This document shows positions 29,759 to 38,997 of a DNA stretch of 64,000 nucleotides, piece by piece. The DNA is taken from assembly GCA_022601195.1 (NCBI GenBank), contig JAHZIX010000022.1, positions 62,001 through 126,000 on the forward strand, read 5' to 3'. Origin of the DNA: Deltaproteobacteria bacterium. Lineage in GTDB: Bacteria; Acidobacteriota; Thermoanaerobaculia; Multivoradales; JAHZIX01. The translations under genes were made by a program, and so were the position numbers. A model generated the notes under the pieces. That model did no database searches, had not been told where the DNA came from, and saw only the letters and a program-made list of their open reading frames with translations. How positions within the stretch are numbered: the stretch's first letter is position 1; each line of letters starts with the position of its first letter.

Positions 29759-32700
29759 ATGAATCGATGGATCCTAATCTGCATCAGCGCCCTCATTTGT
29801 ATCGCGCCTCAGCTCGCTGCTGAACCCGCCCGATTGGTACGGGATATTGCTCCGGAGACTGAACCGTCTTCGCGCTTCCCAAGCTGGCTCCGGGTCGCAG
29901 GTGATCAGTTCTTCTTTTCGATCCGGGGCCCCCGACGGGACACGGTGCTCTGGCGCACCAATGGCAGTCCTGAAGGTACCGTTCCTGTCCACCACTTCCC
30001 GTTTGACTCCTCGTTATTCAGTCCTCCCGGATCCACCGTGTTTGGAGACCAATTAACCTTTGAGGTCAGAGGTGAGAGCGATAGGGAGAGATGGATCTCG
30101 GACGGCACGGCGTCGGGAACGAATTCTCTCGAAGCCTGCCTCGGCCCTTGCAAATCAGATTCGTCTAACCCTGTTCAAGTCGGAGACAGATTGGTCTTCA
30201 CCGCTCGGACGCCAACGGAAGGCACGGAGCTGTGGACTTCCGATGGCTCGCCTGGCGGCACCAAGCTACTCATGGAACTACTCCCGGGCCCGGAGGATGG
30301 AGCGAACCAATTTGGTCTGGTCCTGAGTCCCCTCGCGGACCAGGCCGTATTCTTGGCCCGCACCAACCTCGATCGGCAATACGCTACGGAGTTGTGGATC
30401 ACCGATGGCACGGAGCAAGGTACCCAACGAGTCTTCGATCCAGGAGAAGGATCCGCCTCTCTGATCGAGAGCACTCTTCCGGGGAAGGCCTTTTTCTTTT
30501 TCAGGCCTCTCGGGGGAGCTCAACAACTGTGGGTAACCGATGGCACCACCACGGCCAGCCGCTCCCTGGTCGACTTCTCTTCTACCCCTGACGTCAGCGG
30601 TCCCGACGGTCCTTTGGGAGAGGGAGATATGGTGTTTCTCTATTCCCGCTTCGACATCGCAACGCAGCGATCTCAAGAAGAGCTCTGGCGTACCGATGGT
30701 ACGGAAGAAGGCACCGGTATGATCGCCGCCCTAGCCGACCTTTATCAAGGTGACGGCAACCCCAGCTTTGGATTCGGGCAAAGGCCCTTTCTGTTCGCAG
30801 GGCAGGCCTTTTTTGCTTTCAATGATGGCGTCTCGGGAAGAGAGCTTTGGGCTACGGCAGGTAGTGCTGAGACCACCCGGCTTCTCGCAGATCTCGAACC
30901 GGGGTCAGGAAGCTCCCATCCAAGTTCTTTCAACCTCATCGGTGGCAACCTGGTGTTCAAGACGAACAACTTTTCCGGACATACCGCTCGTCTCTGGAGC
31001 ACGGACGGCTCTTCCCAGGGAACTCAAAGTCTCCTCGCCGCGGAACCCTTTGGATTCATCGGGGACCTTCAACTTGCCGGAGATAGGGTTGTCTTTCTTT
31101 TCAACGCCACCGGTCAATATGAGATTTGGCAGACCGATGGCACCCAGCAGGGCACCCGATCTCTTCTCGAGCTCCCCAAAGCGGGCACATCCTCCGAACC
31201 CTACCTGTTGATTCGCCACCAGGAGAGCCTGGCATTTATTGCCCCCGGCGAAGACCGGAGAGCAGACCTTTGGTATAGCGACGGATCGGAGACGGGCACC
31301 ACTCCCGGACACCTGCCCAATAGGGTCTTCGGGGGCTTTTATCAAGCCATCAACACCCTAGGAAGACTGTTCCTGGTGGGTCCCAATAGCCTCGTTGAGA
31401 GTCGTGGTCCCGACCTCAGCCCTCGGCTGCTGTTCGATGCCGACACGGAAGACTTCGCCATACGAGGCCATCAGATATTCTTCTCCCACGACGACCGCGA
31501 CGTGGGTCGAGAACCGTGGGTCTTCGACCTGGATACAGGCAGCTCCAAACACCTGTACAACGTCAACCCCGGATTCGAGCTCGATGATCACGATATTCGG
31601 GTACCCAAACCTTCCTGGCCGGATCAGTTCACCACCTTCAGGAATCGAGTCTTCTTCGTCGCCGACAGCAGCGATCTGGGCCGCGAGCTGTGGGTTAGCA
31701 ACGGCACTCGCGCCGGTACTCGGCCCATCGAGACGGTACCCGGCCCAGAGTCCGACATCTTCTACCCCTATTCTTTGTTTTCCACCGAAGATCAGCTCTT
31801 CCTGTTATCGGCAGATAGATACCCGGGCAAGGCGGGTTTGTGGATATTTCGAGAACAATCGGAAAGTCTCCAGAACGTGTTCCAGCCCCGAGAACACTTC
31901 GACCTCACCCGGGAAGCGGCTGGTTTTCGAGGTCGATTCTTTTTCGTGGAGACCCCTTCCTTCACCTTTAACGGGCCTGCAGCCAGTGAGCCCGCTACTC
32001 TTTGGAGTACGGACGGTACCCCGGAAGGCACCCGGGAAATCCTGGTCGGGACCGTTCCCAAGGCGGCCCCCCGCCTCTTCACTGCCGCCGGCATGACCCT
32101 CTATTTTGCTGCCATGACCCCGGAAACGGGTTGGGAATTGTGGGCCACGGATGGCACGAGGGCGGGCACTCGCTTAGTTCGAGACATCAATCCAGGCCCT
32201 GAAAGCTCCCTGCCCCGGGACTTTCGTGCGGTGAAGGGCAAGCTCATGTTCTCCGCCAACGACGGGGTCAACGGCCACGAAGTGTGGGTCAGTGACGGTA
32301 CGGAGGAGGGAACGCAATTAATCTCAGAAATCGGACCGGGGGCGATGGCCTCTTTCCCAGCCGAATTCACCCCCCTAGGGGAAGAAATTCTCTTCTCTGC
32401 CAACCGACCTGACGTCGGAAGGGAGCTCTTCGCCTTGAGTGCCGAGGAGTTGGCTCAGACTTGCCAACCCAGCGACCGCCGGCTCTGCCTCCAGAACGGC
32501 CGCATCGGTGTCGAGGTAGATTGGCAAAATCAGCGCAATGGAGAAAGCGGAGTCGGCCATGCCCTCAATTTCAGCGATGACACCGGAACCTTCTGGTTTT
32601 TCGACGCGGCCAATGTGGAATTGGTGGTCAAGGCCCTAGATGGCCGGTTGAAAAACGAGAGCTTTTGGTTCTTTTCCGGAGGCCTCTCGGATGTCAAATA

Positions 32701-33235
32701 TTGGGTCACCGCCACCGACTACGAAACGGGCCGCACACTGACCTTCGATAACCCTGCCGGCAGCATTTGTGGACAGGCGGACATCGACTCCCTCGCAGAC
32801 AGTGAGCTGCTCCCCACGGACGTCTCCACTTTCAATTTCCACCCCTACCTGAGTAGGCGACCGCCGCTCAGCAATACCTCACCCCCTGGCGAAGCTTGCC
32901 CCGCTGCTCCTGGAGCCCTCTTCCTTCAGGAGGGCCGTTTCTCCGTCGAGGTGGAATGGCAGACCAGCCGAAGTGGTGGCCGTTCCGGAACGGGCACGGC
33001 CATTCCTGCCACCGACAAGAGTGGGTATTTTTGGTTCTTCCAGCCGGAAAATCTAGAGCTGGTAGTCAAGGTCCTGGACGGGCGCAGCAGCAATGGCAAG
33101 TTCTGGTTTCTATGGGGAGCTCTGTCCGACGTCGCCTACCAGCTAAAAGTGACCGACACCACCACTTGCCAGGTGCGCACCTACTCCAATCCGGAAGGGC
33201 AGATTTGTGGCGGCGCGGATACCCAGGCTTTTTGA
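29759..33235 (+). CDS. secreted ELWxxDGTxxGT repeat protein with two C-terminal FWFF-type domains
   Basis: 1158 residues with a signal peptide (MNRWILICISALICIAPQLAA). Residues about 25-890 hold some fourteen or more repeats around the ELWxxDGTxxGT motif (for example ELWTSDGSPGGT, ELWITDGTEQGT, ELWATDGTRAGT, EVWVSDGTEEGT), a pattern predicted to build beta-propeller blades. The last 260 residues carry two tandem domains of about 100 residues, each with LQxGR(I/F)xVEVxWQ, FWFF, (N/E)xELVVKxLDGR and FWFxxGxLSDVxY, followed by a conserved Cys. AGGAG precedes the ATG. The protein should be exported to the periplasm or outside. Ligand and function are unknown; such proteins are frequent in this lineage. 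Confidence 0.9.
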   Translation: MNRWILICISALICIAPQLAAEPARLVRDIAPETEPSSRFPSWLRVAGDQFFFSIRGPRRDTVLWRTNGSPEGTVPVHHFPFDSSLFSPPGSTVFGDQLTFEVRGESDRERWISDGTASGTNSLEACLGPCKSDSSNPVQVGDRLVFTARTPTEGTELWTSDGSPGGTKLLMELLPGPEDGANQFGLVLSPLADQAVFLARTNLDRQYATELWITDGTEQGTQRVFDPGEGSASLIESTLPGKAFFFFRPLGGAQQLWVTDGTTTASRSLVDFSSTPDVSGPDGPLGEGDMVFLYSRFDIATQRSQEELWRTDGTEEGTGMIAALADLYQGDGNPSFGFGQRPFLFAGQAFFAFNDGVSGRELWATAGSAETTRLLADLEPGSGSSHPSSFNLIGGNLVFKTNNFSGHTARLWSTDGSSQGTQSLLAAEPFGFIGDLQLAGDRVVFLFNATGQYEIWQTDGTQQGTRSLLELPKAGTSSEPYLLIRHQESLAFIAPGEDRRADLWYSDGSETGTTPGHLPNRVFGGFYQAINTLGRLFLVGPNSLVESRGPDLSPRLLFDADTEDFAIRGHQIFFSHDDRDVGREPWVFDLDTGSSKHLYNVNPGFELDDHDIRVPKPSWPDQFTTFRNRVFFVADSSDLGRELWVSNGTRAGTRPIETVPGPESDIFYPYSLFSTEDQLFLLSADRYPGKAGLWIFREQSESLQNVFQPREHFDLTREAAGFRGRFFFVETPSFTFNGPAASEPATLWSTDGTPEGTREILVGTVPKAAPRLFTAAGMTLYFAAMTPETGWELWATDGTRAGTRLVRDINPGPESSLPRDFRAVKGKLMFSANDGVNGHEVWVSDGTEEGTQLISEIGPGAMASFPAEFTPLGEEILFSANRPDVGRELFALSAEELAQTCQPSDRRLCLQNGRIGVEVDWQNQRNGESGVGHALNFSDDTGTFWFFDAANVELVVKALDGRLKNESFWFFSGGLSDVKYWVTATDYETGRTLTFDNPAGSICGQADIDSLADSELLPTDVSTFNFHPYLSRRPPLSNTSPPGEACPAAPGALFLQEGRFSVEVEWQTSRSGGRSGTGTAIPATDKSGYFWFFQPENLELVVKVLDGRSSNGKFWFLWGALSDVAYQLKVTDTTTCQVRTYSNPEGQICGGADTQAF

Positions 33236-33348
33236 CCCGGCTCACTCTCCCGCTACCCCATGACAAGCCCCGGGGCGATCCTCCCGCCCTACGGCGCCAG
33301 ACCTTGGACCTATTCGCCCCGCCTGGGGCGAGTTACCATGTCCCAGCT

Positions 33349-34284
33349 ATGAGAGTCTTCCGCGTCGGCCCCTGGACCGTCCACCCCCACCTCCACGAGC
33401 TCCACCGGGACGATCAGCAAAATCGGGTCGGCGCCAAGGTCATGGCCGCTCTCTGCTGTCTCGCCTCGGAAGCGGGCGAGGTGGTGCGCAAGGACGATCT
33501 CATTCAGCGGGTTTGGGAAGGAGATTTCGCCTCCGACGAAGCTCTCTCCGCCGTCATTTACGAGTTGCGAAAAGCCCTAGGAGATGACGCCCGCAAACCC
33601 CGTTTTATCGAGACCATTCGCAAGAGTGGTTTTCGGCTGGTCGCACCGGTTCTTCCAGGAGCCGGCGAGGAAGACTCATTGGTGAAGCCGGATTCAGCGG
33701 CTCTGCCGGCAGCTTCTCTCCCCGGGAACCTCCCCAACCCGGAGGAGCCGATACCCTCACCTCCCGCCGTACCCACCAAGAGCCTCCCTGCCCGAGCCGG
33801 CGGTAAGCTCGCCGTGGCAGCTCTGCTGGCCGGCCTCGCCCTGCTCGCTGGTTTCGGACTCCTCCGTCGCCCCACAGCCACTGCGACCCCGGAGGTGCGG
33901 TCCTTGGCGGTGTTGCCGGTTTCCACCTACGGCCCAGAAGCGAAAGAGCTGTTCATGGCCGAGGCACTGACCGAGATGTTGATCAGCGACCTTGCCCAAG
34001 CTTCCCCCCTCGAGATCTCTTCCGGTCTCTCAGTTCGATCTCAACCTCGCACCTGGAATCTGGACCGAATCGCTACCGAGCTCGCGGTGGACGCCGTCTT
34101 GGAAGGTTCTGTGCTGCGTTCCGGGGAACGTTACTGGATCTCGGTGCAAGTGGTTGAGACCGGCACCGGGCGCCTCCTGTGGGGCGCCAGCTACGATCGG
34201 CAGGGGCCCGACTCTCTCGCCGTAATGCGGGGCGTCGCCCTGGACGTAGCTCGCCAGGTGGAAGCCCTTCTACCGCCAAAGTAG
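33349..34284 (+). CDS. CadC-like membrane transcriptional regulator with FlgO/TolB-like domain
   Basis: About 311 residues from the ATG at 33349 (MRVFRVGPWTV); the open frame extends upstream to 32896 but that part is a shadow of the ELW gene. Residues 1-100 are an OmpR/PhoB-type winged helix (KDDLIQRVWEGDFASDEALS, then FIETIRKSGFRLVAPV). A Pro/Ser-rich linker follows, then one TM helix at about 150-172 (LAVAALLAGLALLAGFGLL), then a periplasmic half of the kind seen in adenylate-cyclase-like regulators (SLAVLPVS, GSVLRSGERYWISVQVVE, LLWGASYDR). Most relatives continue with TPR repeats, which are absent here. It probably senses an envelope signal and binds DNA directly. The target may be the neighbouring secreted-protein genes. 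Confidence 0.88.
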   Translation: MRVFRVGPWTVHPHLHELHRDDQQNRVGAKVMAALCCLASEAGEVVRKDDLIQRVWEGDFASDEALSAVIYELRKALGDDARKPRFIETIRKSGFRLVAPVLPGAGEEDSLVKPDSAALPAASLPGNLPNPEEPIPSPPAVPTKSLPARAGGKLAVAALLAGLALLAGFGLLRRPTATATPEVRSLAVLPVSTYGPEAKELFMAEALTEMLISDLAQASPLEISSGLSVRSQPRTWNLDRIATELAVDAVLEGSVLRSGERYWISVQVVETGTGRLLWGASYDRQGPDSLAVMRGVALDVARQVEALLPPK

Positions 34285-34469
34285 ATGGGCAAGTCCCAAG
34301 CCTGGATCACGGCACAGGCATCGCAGAGAAATACCCGCATAGCCATACTGCGTCATTGCGATATGCTGCGCCGAACCGTGAGACCGATTCCAGGAAACGC
34401 TATTCATCAAGTCCATGGGGTACCGTGTCCCGGCTCAGTAACAGACCGGCCCAACGAAGGAGAGAAAGC

Positions 34470-35576
34470 ATGACTCACAGGATGACCTCATCTAGCCGCT
34501 TGGTTTCTACCGGGGTCCCTCGCTTGCTTCTGGGTCTCGTCCTCTCCGTCGGGTTTTCCCTAGAGGCTGCAGAGGACCCCATTCGAGAAAACTCTACCCA
34601 GGGTGGATCCACCAAGTGCTGGGAAGGAGTGGTTCCTGCGGCATCCCTCCCCACCCAGCCTCCCCCCGTTTTCTGCACCATCGTTAACAGTGGATCGGAT
34701 ACCGCTCAGGCGAAACCCAACGGTTGGGAGGACCATTTCGACCACGGCCTGTTCTTCGCGGACTTCGAGAAAACTGACTATCTCCTCTTCGACGAGCTCA
34801 ACGGCATCTTTGATGCGATCCAATGGCGTCATGCGAACCACTGAATGGTCGACCTGGCCCCCCTGGCGCCCACCGCCCCGGGAGGAGCTCCCTTCGGGGC
34901 TGCCATGATGCGCCCAAATCGAACCTTCCAATTCGAAAATGGCGAGCTGGTGGTAGAAACCACCTTTGCCGCCGGTCACCTGGACTACGCTCCTGGCAGC
35001 GCCTGGGGTGAGGTGGTCATCACCGATGCTCCAGCGCCCACCGGTAGTCGCCAGGGCTTGACCTATGGCTATCACCACTTTCCGGGTCACTACACCCTTG
35101 GCTGCCGCCTGCAATGGGACGGTCATTCCATTTGCTCTTTGATGGACGATACAGATCGGGGCGACCTGAATGGCGGCCGCATCTGGGAGATGTCTTTTTT
35201 CCAGCAAGTCGGCGAGACCAACTATGGAGGCTTTCCGGGAGTGGGCGGAGTCGAGTCCTTTCGCACCTGTGAGGCGGACAACGTCCCCGACAGCCAATGC
35301 CGGGATCGATTTCGCATCGCCTTTGGAGAAACCTCCATGACCTGGCATGTCAACGATCATTTTTACTTCGAGCAGACCGGAATTCCCCAACTACCAGCCG
35401 AGCTCACCGATGGCCCGGTATATGTCTACCTCGCCAGTGTCTCCGGTAATACAGACTTCGAGGTCATTCGATATCACTGGGATCGTTTGCTTGTGAACCC
35501 GGATCTTTCTTCTCTTTTCCAAGACGGCTTCGAAACCGGTGACACCGCCGCCTGGACCTCCACCGTTTCCCAGTGA
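34470..35576 (+). pseudogene. secreted protein gene interrupted by an in-frame TGA
   Basis: A single frame from ATG 34470 (AAGGAG upstream) to the stop at 35574-35576 is broken only by TGA at 34842-34844. The first 124 codons give a signal peptide and a short mature region ending IFDAIQWRHANH. After the TGA the same frame continues without a gap (MVDLAPLAPTAPGGAPFGAA) for 243 codons. The second part has four or more Cys and a lectin-like beta-rich composition (DMSFFQQ-like core, HYTLGCRLQWDGHSICSLMD), and ends with GFETGDTAAWTSTVSQ, a tail typical of exported proteins in this lineage. Both parts clearly form one protein, so this is a nonsense mutation (TGG to TGA would restore Trp), a sequencing error or readthrough. 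The function is unknown. Confidence 0.75.
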
Positions 35577-35792
35577 AACCGGTGGATCTGCCAACCTGAC
35601 GGCAGGCTGCTGGTGAACGCTAGCGGTCAACCCCGAAGCGGCCTCCCGCTCCGGTTAGTCGGGTATCTAGCAGGAATCTAAGGAAAATCTCAGTTGGATC
35701 TCAAGCCCCTCTCAGAGGGCTTGGCTAAGTTGTCTCCAAGGCGTTGCCAGGAGGCCACGCTTCGCGCCTTGCAAACCATTGGAGATCCAAAC

Positions 35793-36944
35793 ATGTTTCG
35801 AAATCGAACCAACCACGACGACAAATCTCGCCAAATCGAACACCGCAAGAATACTTATCAGAGAGCTTCCTGCCGGAACGCAGATCTGTTTTTTCTTGCC
35901 CTTGGCCTTCTCGGCCTAGCTTTCGTTGCCTTTCAAGGCCCCAGGGCCTGCGCCGCTGAATCAGGAGACACCGTGGCCCGAGTGGGAGCAGAATCCATCT
36001 CTCTAGAGGAGCTGGAAAACTACCTTGAGGCCGAGCTAGGCCAACTGAATCTACGCCGGCAACAACTCCTCCAGGATGGCTTGGAGAGGCTCGTGGAGGA
36101 CAGGCTCCTCGCCCAGGAAGCTCGTCAACGCAAGATCTCCGTCGACCAACTCCTGGAAAAAGAAGTAGCCCTTCAAGTGGCTGAGGTGACGGACCAAGAC
36201 ATCGAAACCTGGTACCAACAGAATCGGACCCGGGTAGGACGCCCCCTGGAACAAATCGCCGGGCAAGTACGGAGCTTCTTGGAAACTCAGCGTCAACAGG
36301 GGGCGAGAGGCACCTTCATCGCCTCCATCCGCTCCCGCACCGAGACCCGCATTCTCTTAGCCCCTCCTCGCATCGCCATCCCAGCGAGCCCCTCCACAGC
36401 CACCAAGGGGAGAGACGAAGCAGCCGTCACCATCGTCGAGTTCTCTGACTTTCAATGCCCTGCGTGCCGAAAGATGGCGACGATCTTGGACGAGGTCCGT
36501 TCTGCCTACGGTGATGCGGTGCGCGTCGAGTTTCGCCACTTCCCCCTCGAGGACATCCATCCCGAGGCTCGGAAAGCCTCGGAAGCTGCGCTCTGTGCCG
36601 GCGAGCAAGATCTCTTCTGGCAAATGCACGACGACCTTTTCCAGAATCAGAGAGCCCTCAAGCCCCAACAGATCCAGGAACGCGCCGACGCTTTGGGTCT
36701 GGAATCCGCCGCTTTCGAGGCCTGCCTGGAATCCGGCCGACACTCGCCTGCCGTTACCGCCGACCTCGAGGCGGGCCGCAAGGCGGGCGTTGGAGGCACT
36801 CCGTCCCTGTTCGTCAACGGTCGGCCGGTGGGAATCACTCGCCTCGATACAGCTCTGCAAGACTTGAAAGTGGTGATCGATGACGAATTGCAGCGGCGGG
36901 CCTTCGAGGCAGCTGGTTCGGAGCCAGCCAGCCCCAGCGGCTAG
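35793..36944 (+). CDS. periplasmic SurA-like/DsbA-like thiol oxidoreductase fusion
   Basis: About 383 residues from the ATG at 35793 (GGAG 8 bases upstream); a TTG at 35694 would add 33 residues. A charged N-region is followed by a signal helix (LFFLALGLLGLAFVAFQG). Residues about 60-200 are helical with the SurA/PpiC N-terminal pattern (VARVGAESISLEELENYLE, ERLVEDRLLAQEA) but no isomerase domain. Residues about 215-370 are a thioredoxin-fold DsbA-like domain (Thioredoxin_4) with the active site FSDFQCPACRKM and the cis-Pro loop GVGGTPSLFVNGRPV. It should form or shuffle disulfide bonds in exported proteins. It lies in the same direction after several secreted Cys-containing proteins. Confidence 0.9.
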   Translation: MFRNRTNHDDKSRQIEHRKNTYQRASCRNADLFFLALGLLGLAFVAFQGPRACAAESGDTVARVGAESISLEELENYLEAELGQLNLRRQQLLQDGLERLVEDRLLAQEARQRKISVDQLLEKEVALQVAEVTDQDIETWYQQNRTRVGRPLEQIAGQVRSFLETQRQQGARGTFIASIRSRTETRILLAPPRIAIPASPSTATKGRDEAAVTIVEFSDFQCPACRKMATILDEVRSAYGDAVRVEFRHFPLEDIHPEARKASEAALCAGEQDLFWQMHDDLFQNQRALKPQQIQERADALGLESAAFEACLESGRHSPAVTADLEAGRKAGVGGTPSLFVNGRPVGITRLDTALQDLKVVIDDELQRRAFEAAGSEPASPSG

Positions 36945-37012
36945 CTCGAATCGTCACCACTGCGGCCCTTCACAACCTCGACCTCTACCGCATCAGCGGT
37001 GCCTAAAACGAC

Positions 37013-38713
37013 CTAGTGAAGGGTCGCCGGGGCTTCATGGGCTGCCGAGAGTACGACACCGACCTTCTCGGCCAGCTCCCTGGGAGTGTAGGGCTTCTTT
37101 AGGAAAAGGCCTCCCGACAGGCCAGCCGCTCGGTCCAAGATGTCCTGCTCCGAGTGGCCGCTGGAGATGATTACCGGCAGGGTCTGGCCCCGTTCCCGAA
37201 GGGCCTCTAGAACCTCTCGGCCACCGAGGCCTGGCATCGTCCAGTCGAGGAGGACCGCTACCGCCGGGCATTGGGGGTCGGAGAGAATCTCCAAAGCCTG
37301 TTCTCCAGAGTTCGCCAGGATCGTCTGGTAGCCTGCCAATTCCAGGCAACGACCAGCCACCATTCGCACCGAGGGCTCATCATCGACTACCAGAATGACG
37401 CCCCGGCCTTTGGGAGTAGGCTTCGGAGGCGTTGCGTCAAGAGTGGTCTTGGGGCCGACCTTGCAGATGGGTAGCTCGATGAAAAAAGTGGTCCCTTGGC
37501 CGACCTTGGACTTCACCTCGATGGAGCCACCATGTTGCTTCACAATCCGGTCAGAGATGGCCAACCCGAGACCTCTCCCGCCCGACTTCGAGGAGAAAAA
37601 GGGCTCGAATAGCCTCGCCAAGGATTCTTCGCCGATCCCCATGCCGTCGTCGCTGACGGAGAATAAGATCTTTCCATCAGATCCCAACTGGGTCTTGAGG
37701 CGAACCGTTCCCCTCGTCTGGGCGGCGACTTGGGCACCTGTAGCCTTCTCCCCTGGCCCCTGAGCAGAAGATTCCTGACTACTAGCTTCGGAGGCATTGG
37801 TGAGAAGATTCATCACCACCTGCCGAAGACCCGTCGACTGGCCTAGCACTTGGGGCAGGTCTGGCTGCAAGTCGAACTCGACCCGAGATCGAATCCGCAT
37901 GGAGTTCTCGAGCATGCGGCAGGTTTCGCGCACCAGCCTGTTGAAGTCTGTCGCTTCCATGGGGCTGTCCTCTCCCCGGCCAGCGAAGGTCAGGACTTGC
38001 CCGACCAGGTCTACAGCTCGACGGGAAGTATTCTCAATTTCGGAGAGCAATTCCTGTGCCTCGCCGTCGGTCTGGAGGTGCAGACGAAGCAAACCCGCAT
38101 TGCCGATGATGCCCCCCAAAAGGTTGTTGAAATCATGGGCCACTCCACTGGCCACCAGGCCAATGCTCTCCAAACGTTGGGCACTCTTCAGGGCAATTTC
38201 TGTGCGCTGGAGCTCCCTGCGGGCCCGCCTTAGCTCAATCTCGTTCATCACCAGATTGCCGAAATTGAGCATGAATCGACGTTCCGACTCGGTGAGACCT
38301 CGGGAGGTGGGACCGAAGGCGCAGAGAGTACCGATCCTCAATCCCTCTGGGTCTTCCAAGGGAACCCCTACGTAGAATCGGATACCGGCTTCCCGAACCA
38401 AGGAGTTGTCCCGAGTCGCCACGCACTTGGCAGCGTCATCGAAATGCAGAACTTCTACATCGGAATTCACCAAGGTGGAACAAAACCCCGGCTCGCGCTC
38501 CACCTCTGTGTCTTCGACCCCGACACGAGATTTGAACCAGACTCGATCTCTCCCCACGAGGGAAATGCAGGCGAAGGGAACTCCCAACATTTCGGAAACC
38601 GTGGTGGTGATGAGGTCGAAGGTACTCTCTTCCGGAGTATCCATGATGCAGTAACGGTCGAGGGCCGCTAAACGCGCTTGTTCTTGGCTTTCCGATGCTT
38701 GTTTCTCAGGCAT
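37013..38713 (-). CDS. cytoplasmic hybrid histidine kinase, GAF-HisKA-ATPase-REC
   Basis: 566 residues without membrane segments. A GAF domain covers about 15-160 (CISLVGRDRVWFKSRVG, FYVGVPLEDPEG). HisKA has H193 in VAHDFNNLLGGI, a NtrB-like family. The ATPase domain has NLLTNASEAS, SDDGMGIG and GRGLGLAI, with an Ala/Gln/Ser-rich insert at about 310-335. A C-terminal receiver (437-555) has phospho-acceptor D490 in VLLDWTMPGLGG and the Lys-Pro pair. The phosphate should pass from H193 to D490 within the protein. No output regulator is adjacent, so its target is unknown. It is convergent with the thiol oxidoreductase gene, with 68 bases between the ends. Confidence 0.93.
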   Translation of the reverse strand: MPEKQASESQEQARLAALDRYCIMDTPEESTFDLITTTVSEMLGVPFACISLVGRDRVWFKSRVGVEDTEVEREPGFCSTLVNSDVEVLHFDDAAKCVATRDNSLVREAGIRFYVGVPLEDPEGLRIGTLCAFGPTSRGLTESERRFMLNFGNLVMNEIELRRARRELQRTEIALKSAQRLESIGLVASGVAHDFNNLLGGIIGNAGLLRLHLQTDGEAQELLSEIENTSRRAVDLVGQVLTFAGRGEDSPMEATDFNRLVRETCRMLENSMRIRSRVEFDLQPDLPQVLGQSTGLRQVVMNLLTNASEASSQESSAQGPGEKATGAQVAAQTRGTVRLKTQLGSDGKILFSVSDDGMGIGEESLARLFEPFFSSKSGGRGLGLAISDRIVKQHGGSIEVKSKVGQGTTFFIELPICKVGPKTTLDATPPKPTPKGRGVILVVDDEPSVRMVAGRCLELAGYQTILANSGEQALEILSDPQCPAVAVLLDWTMPGLGGREVLEALRERGQTLPVIISSGHSEQDILDRAAGLSGGLFLKKPYTPRELAEKVGVVLSAAHEAPATLH

Positions 38714-38997
38714 AAGAGACGGTATACCACAACTTCTTATTATTGTGCGCTCCTATGAGCACAAACCGATGAGTCTCCCGCTTCCACTTCATCTTTTCCC
38801 TGAGCCAAGAATTTCACTGGCTCCCCGGCGAGGTGCCGAAGATGCCGGGAGACCCAGAGATATCAGAAGATTCAGGAAAGGAAATCCCATCCGGGCGTAG
38901 CCACCACGTCCCCCTTCGCCTTGGGCAGAATCGATGGAACACTCCGGAGTCCCGGGTAAGTCTGGGGCCGCAACAGCAACGGGTGAGGCCGGGGCTC

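Noticed and set aside
34842..34844. TGA as a selenocysteine codon
   Set aside because: No known selenoprotein context, no obvious SECIS hairpin directly downstream, and a simple Trp to stop change explains it.
36987..37000. Small hairpin accgc-atca-gcggt between convergent genes as a terminator
   Set aside because: Only a 5-base stem without a T tract; too weak to call.
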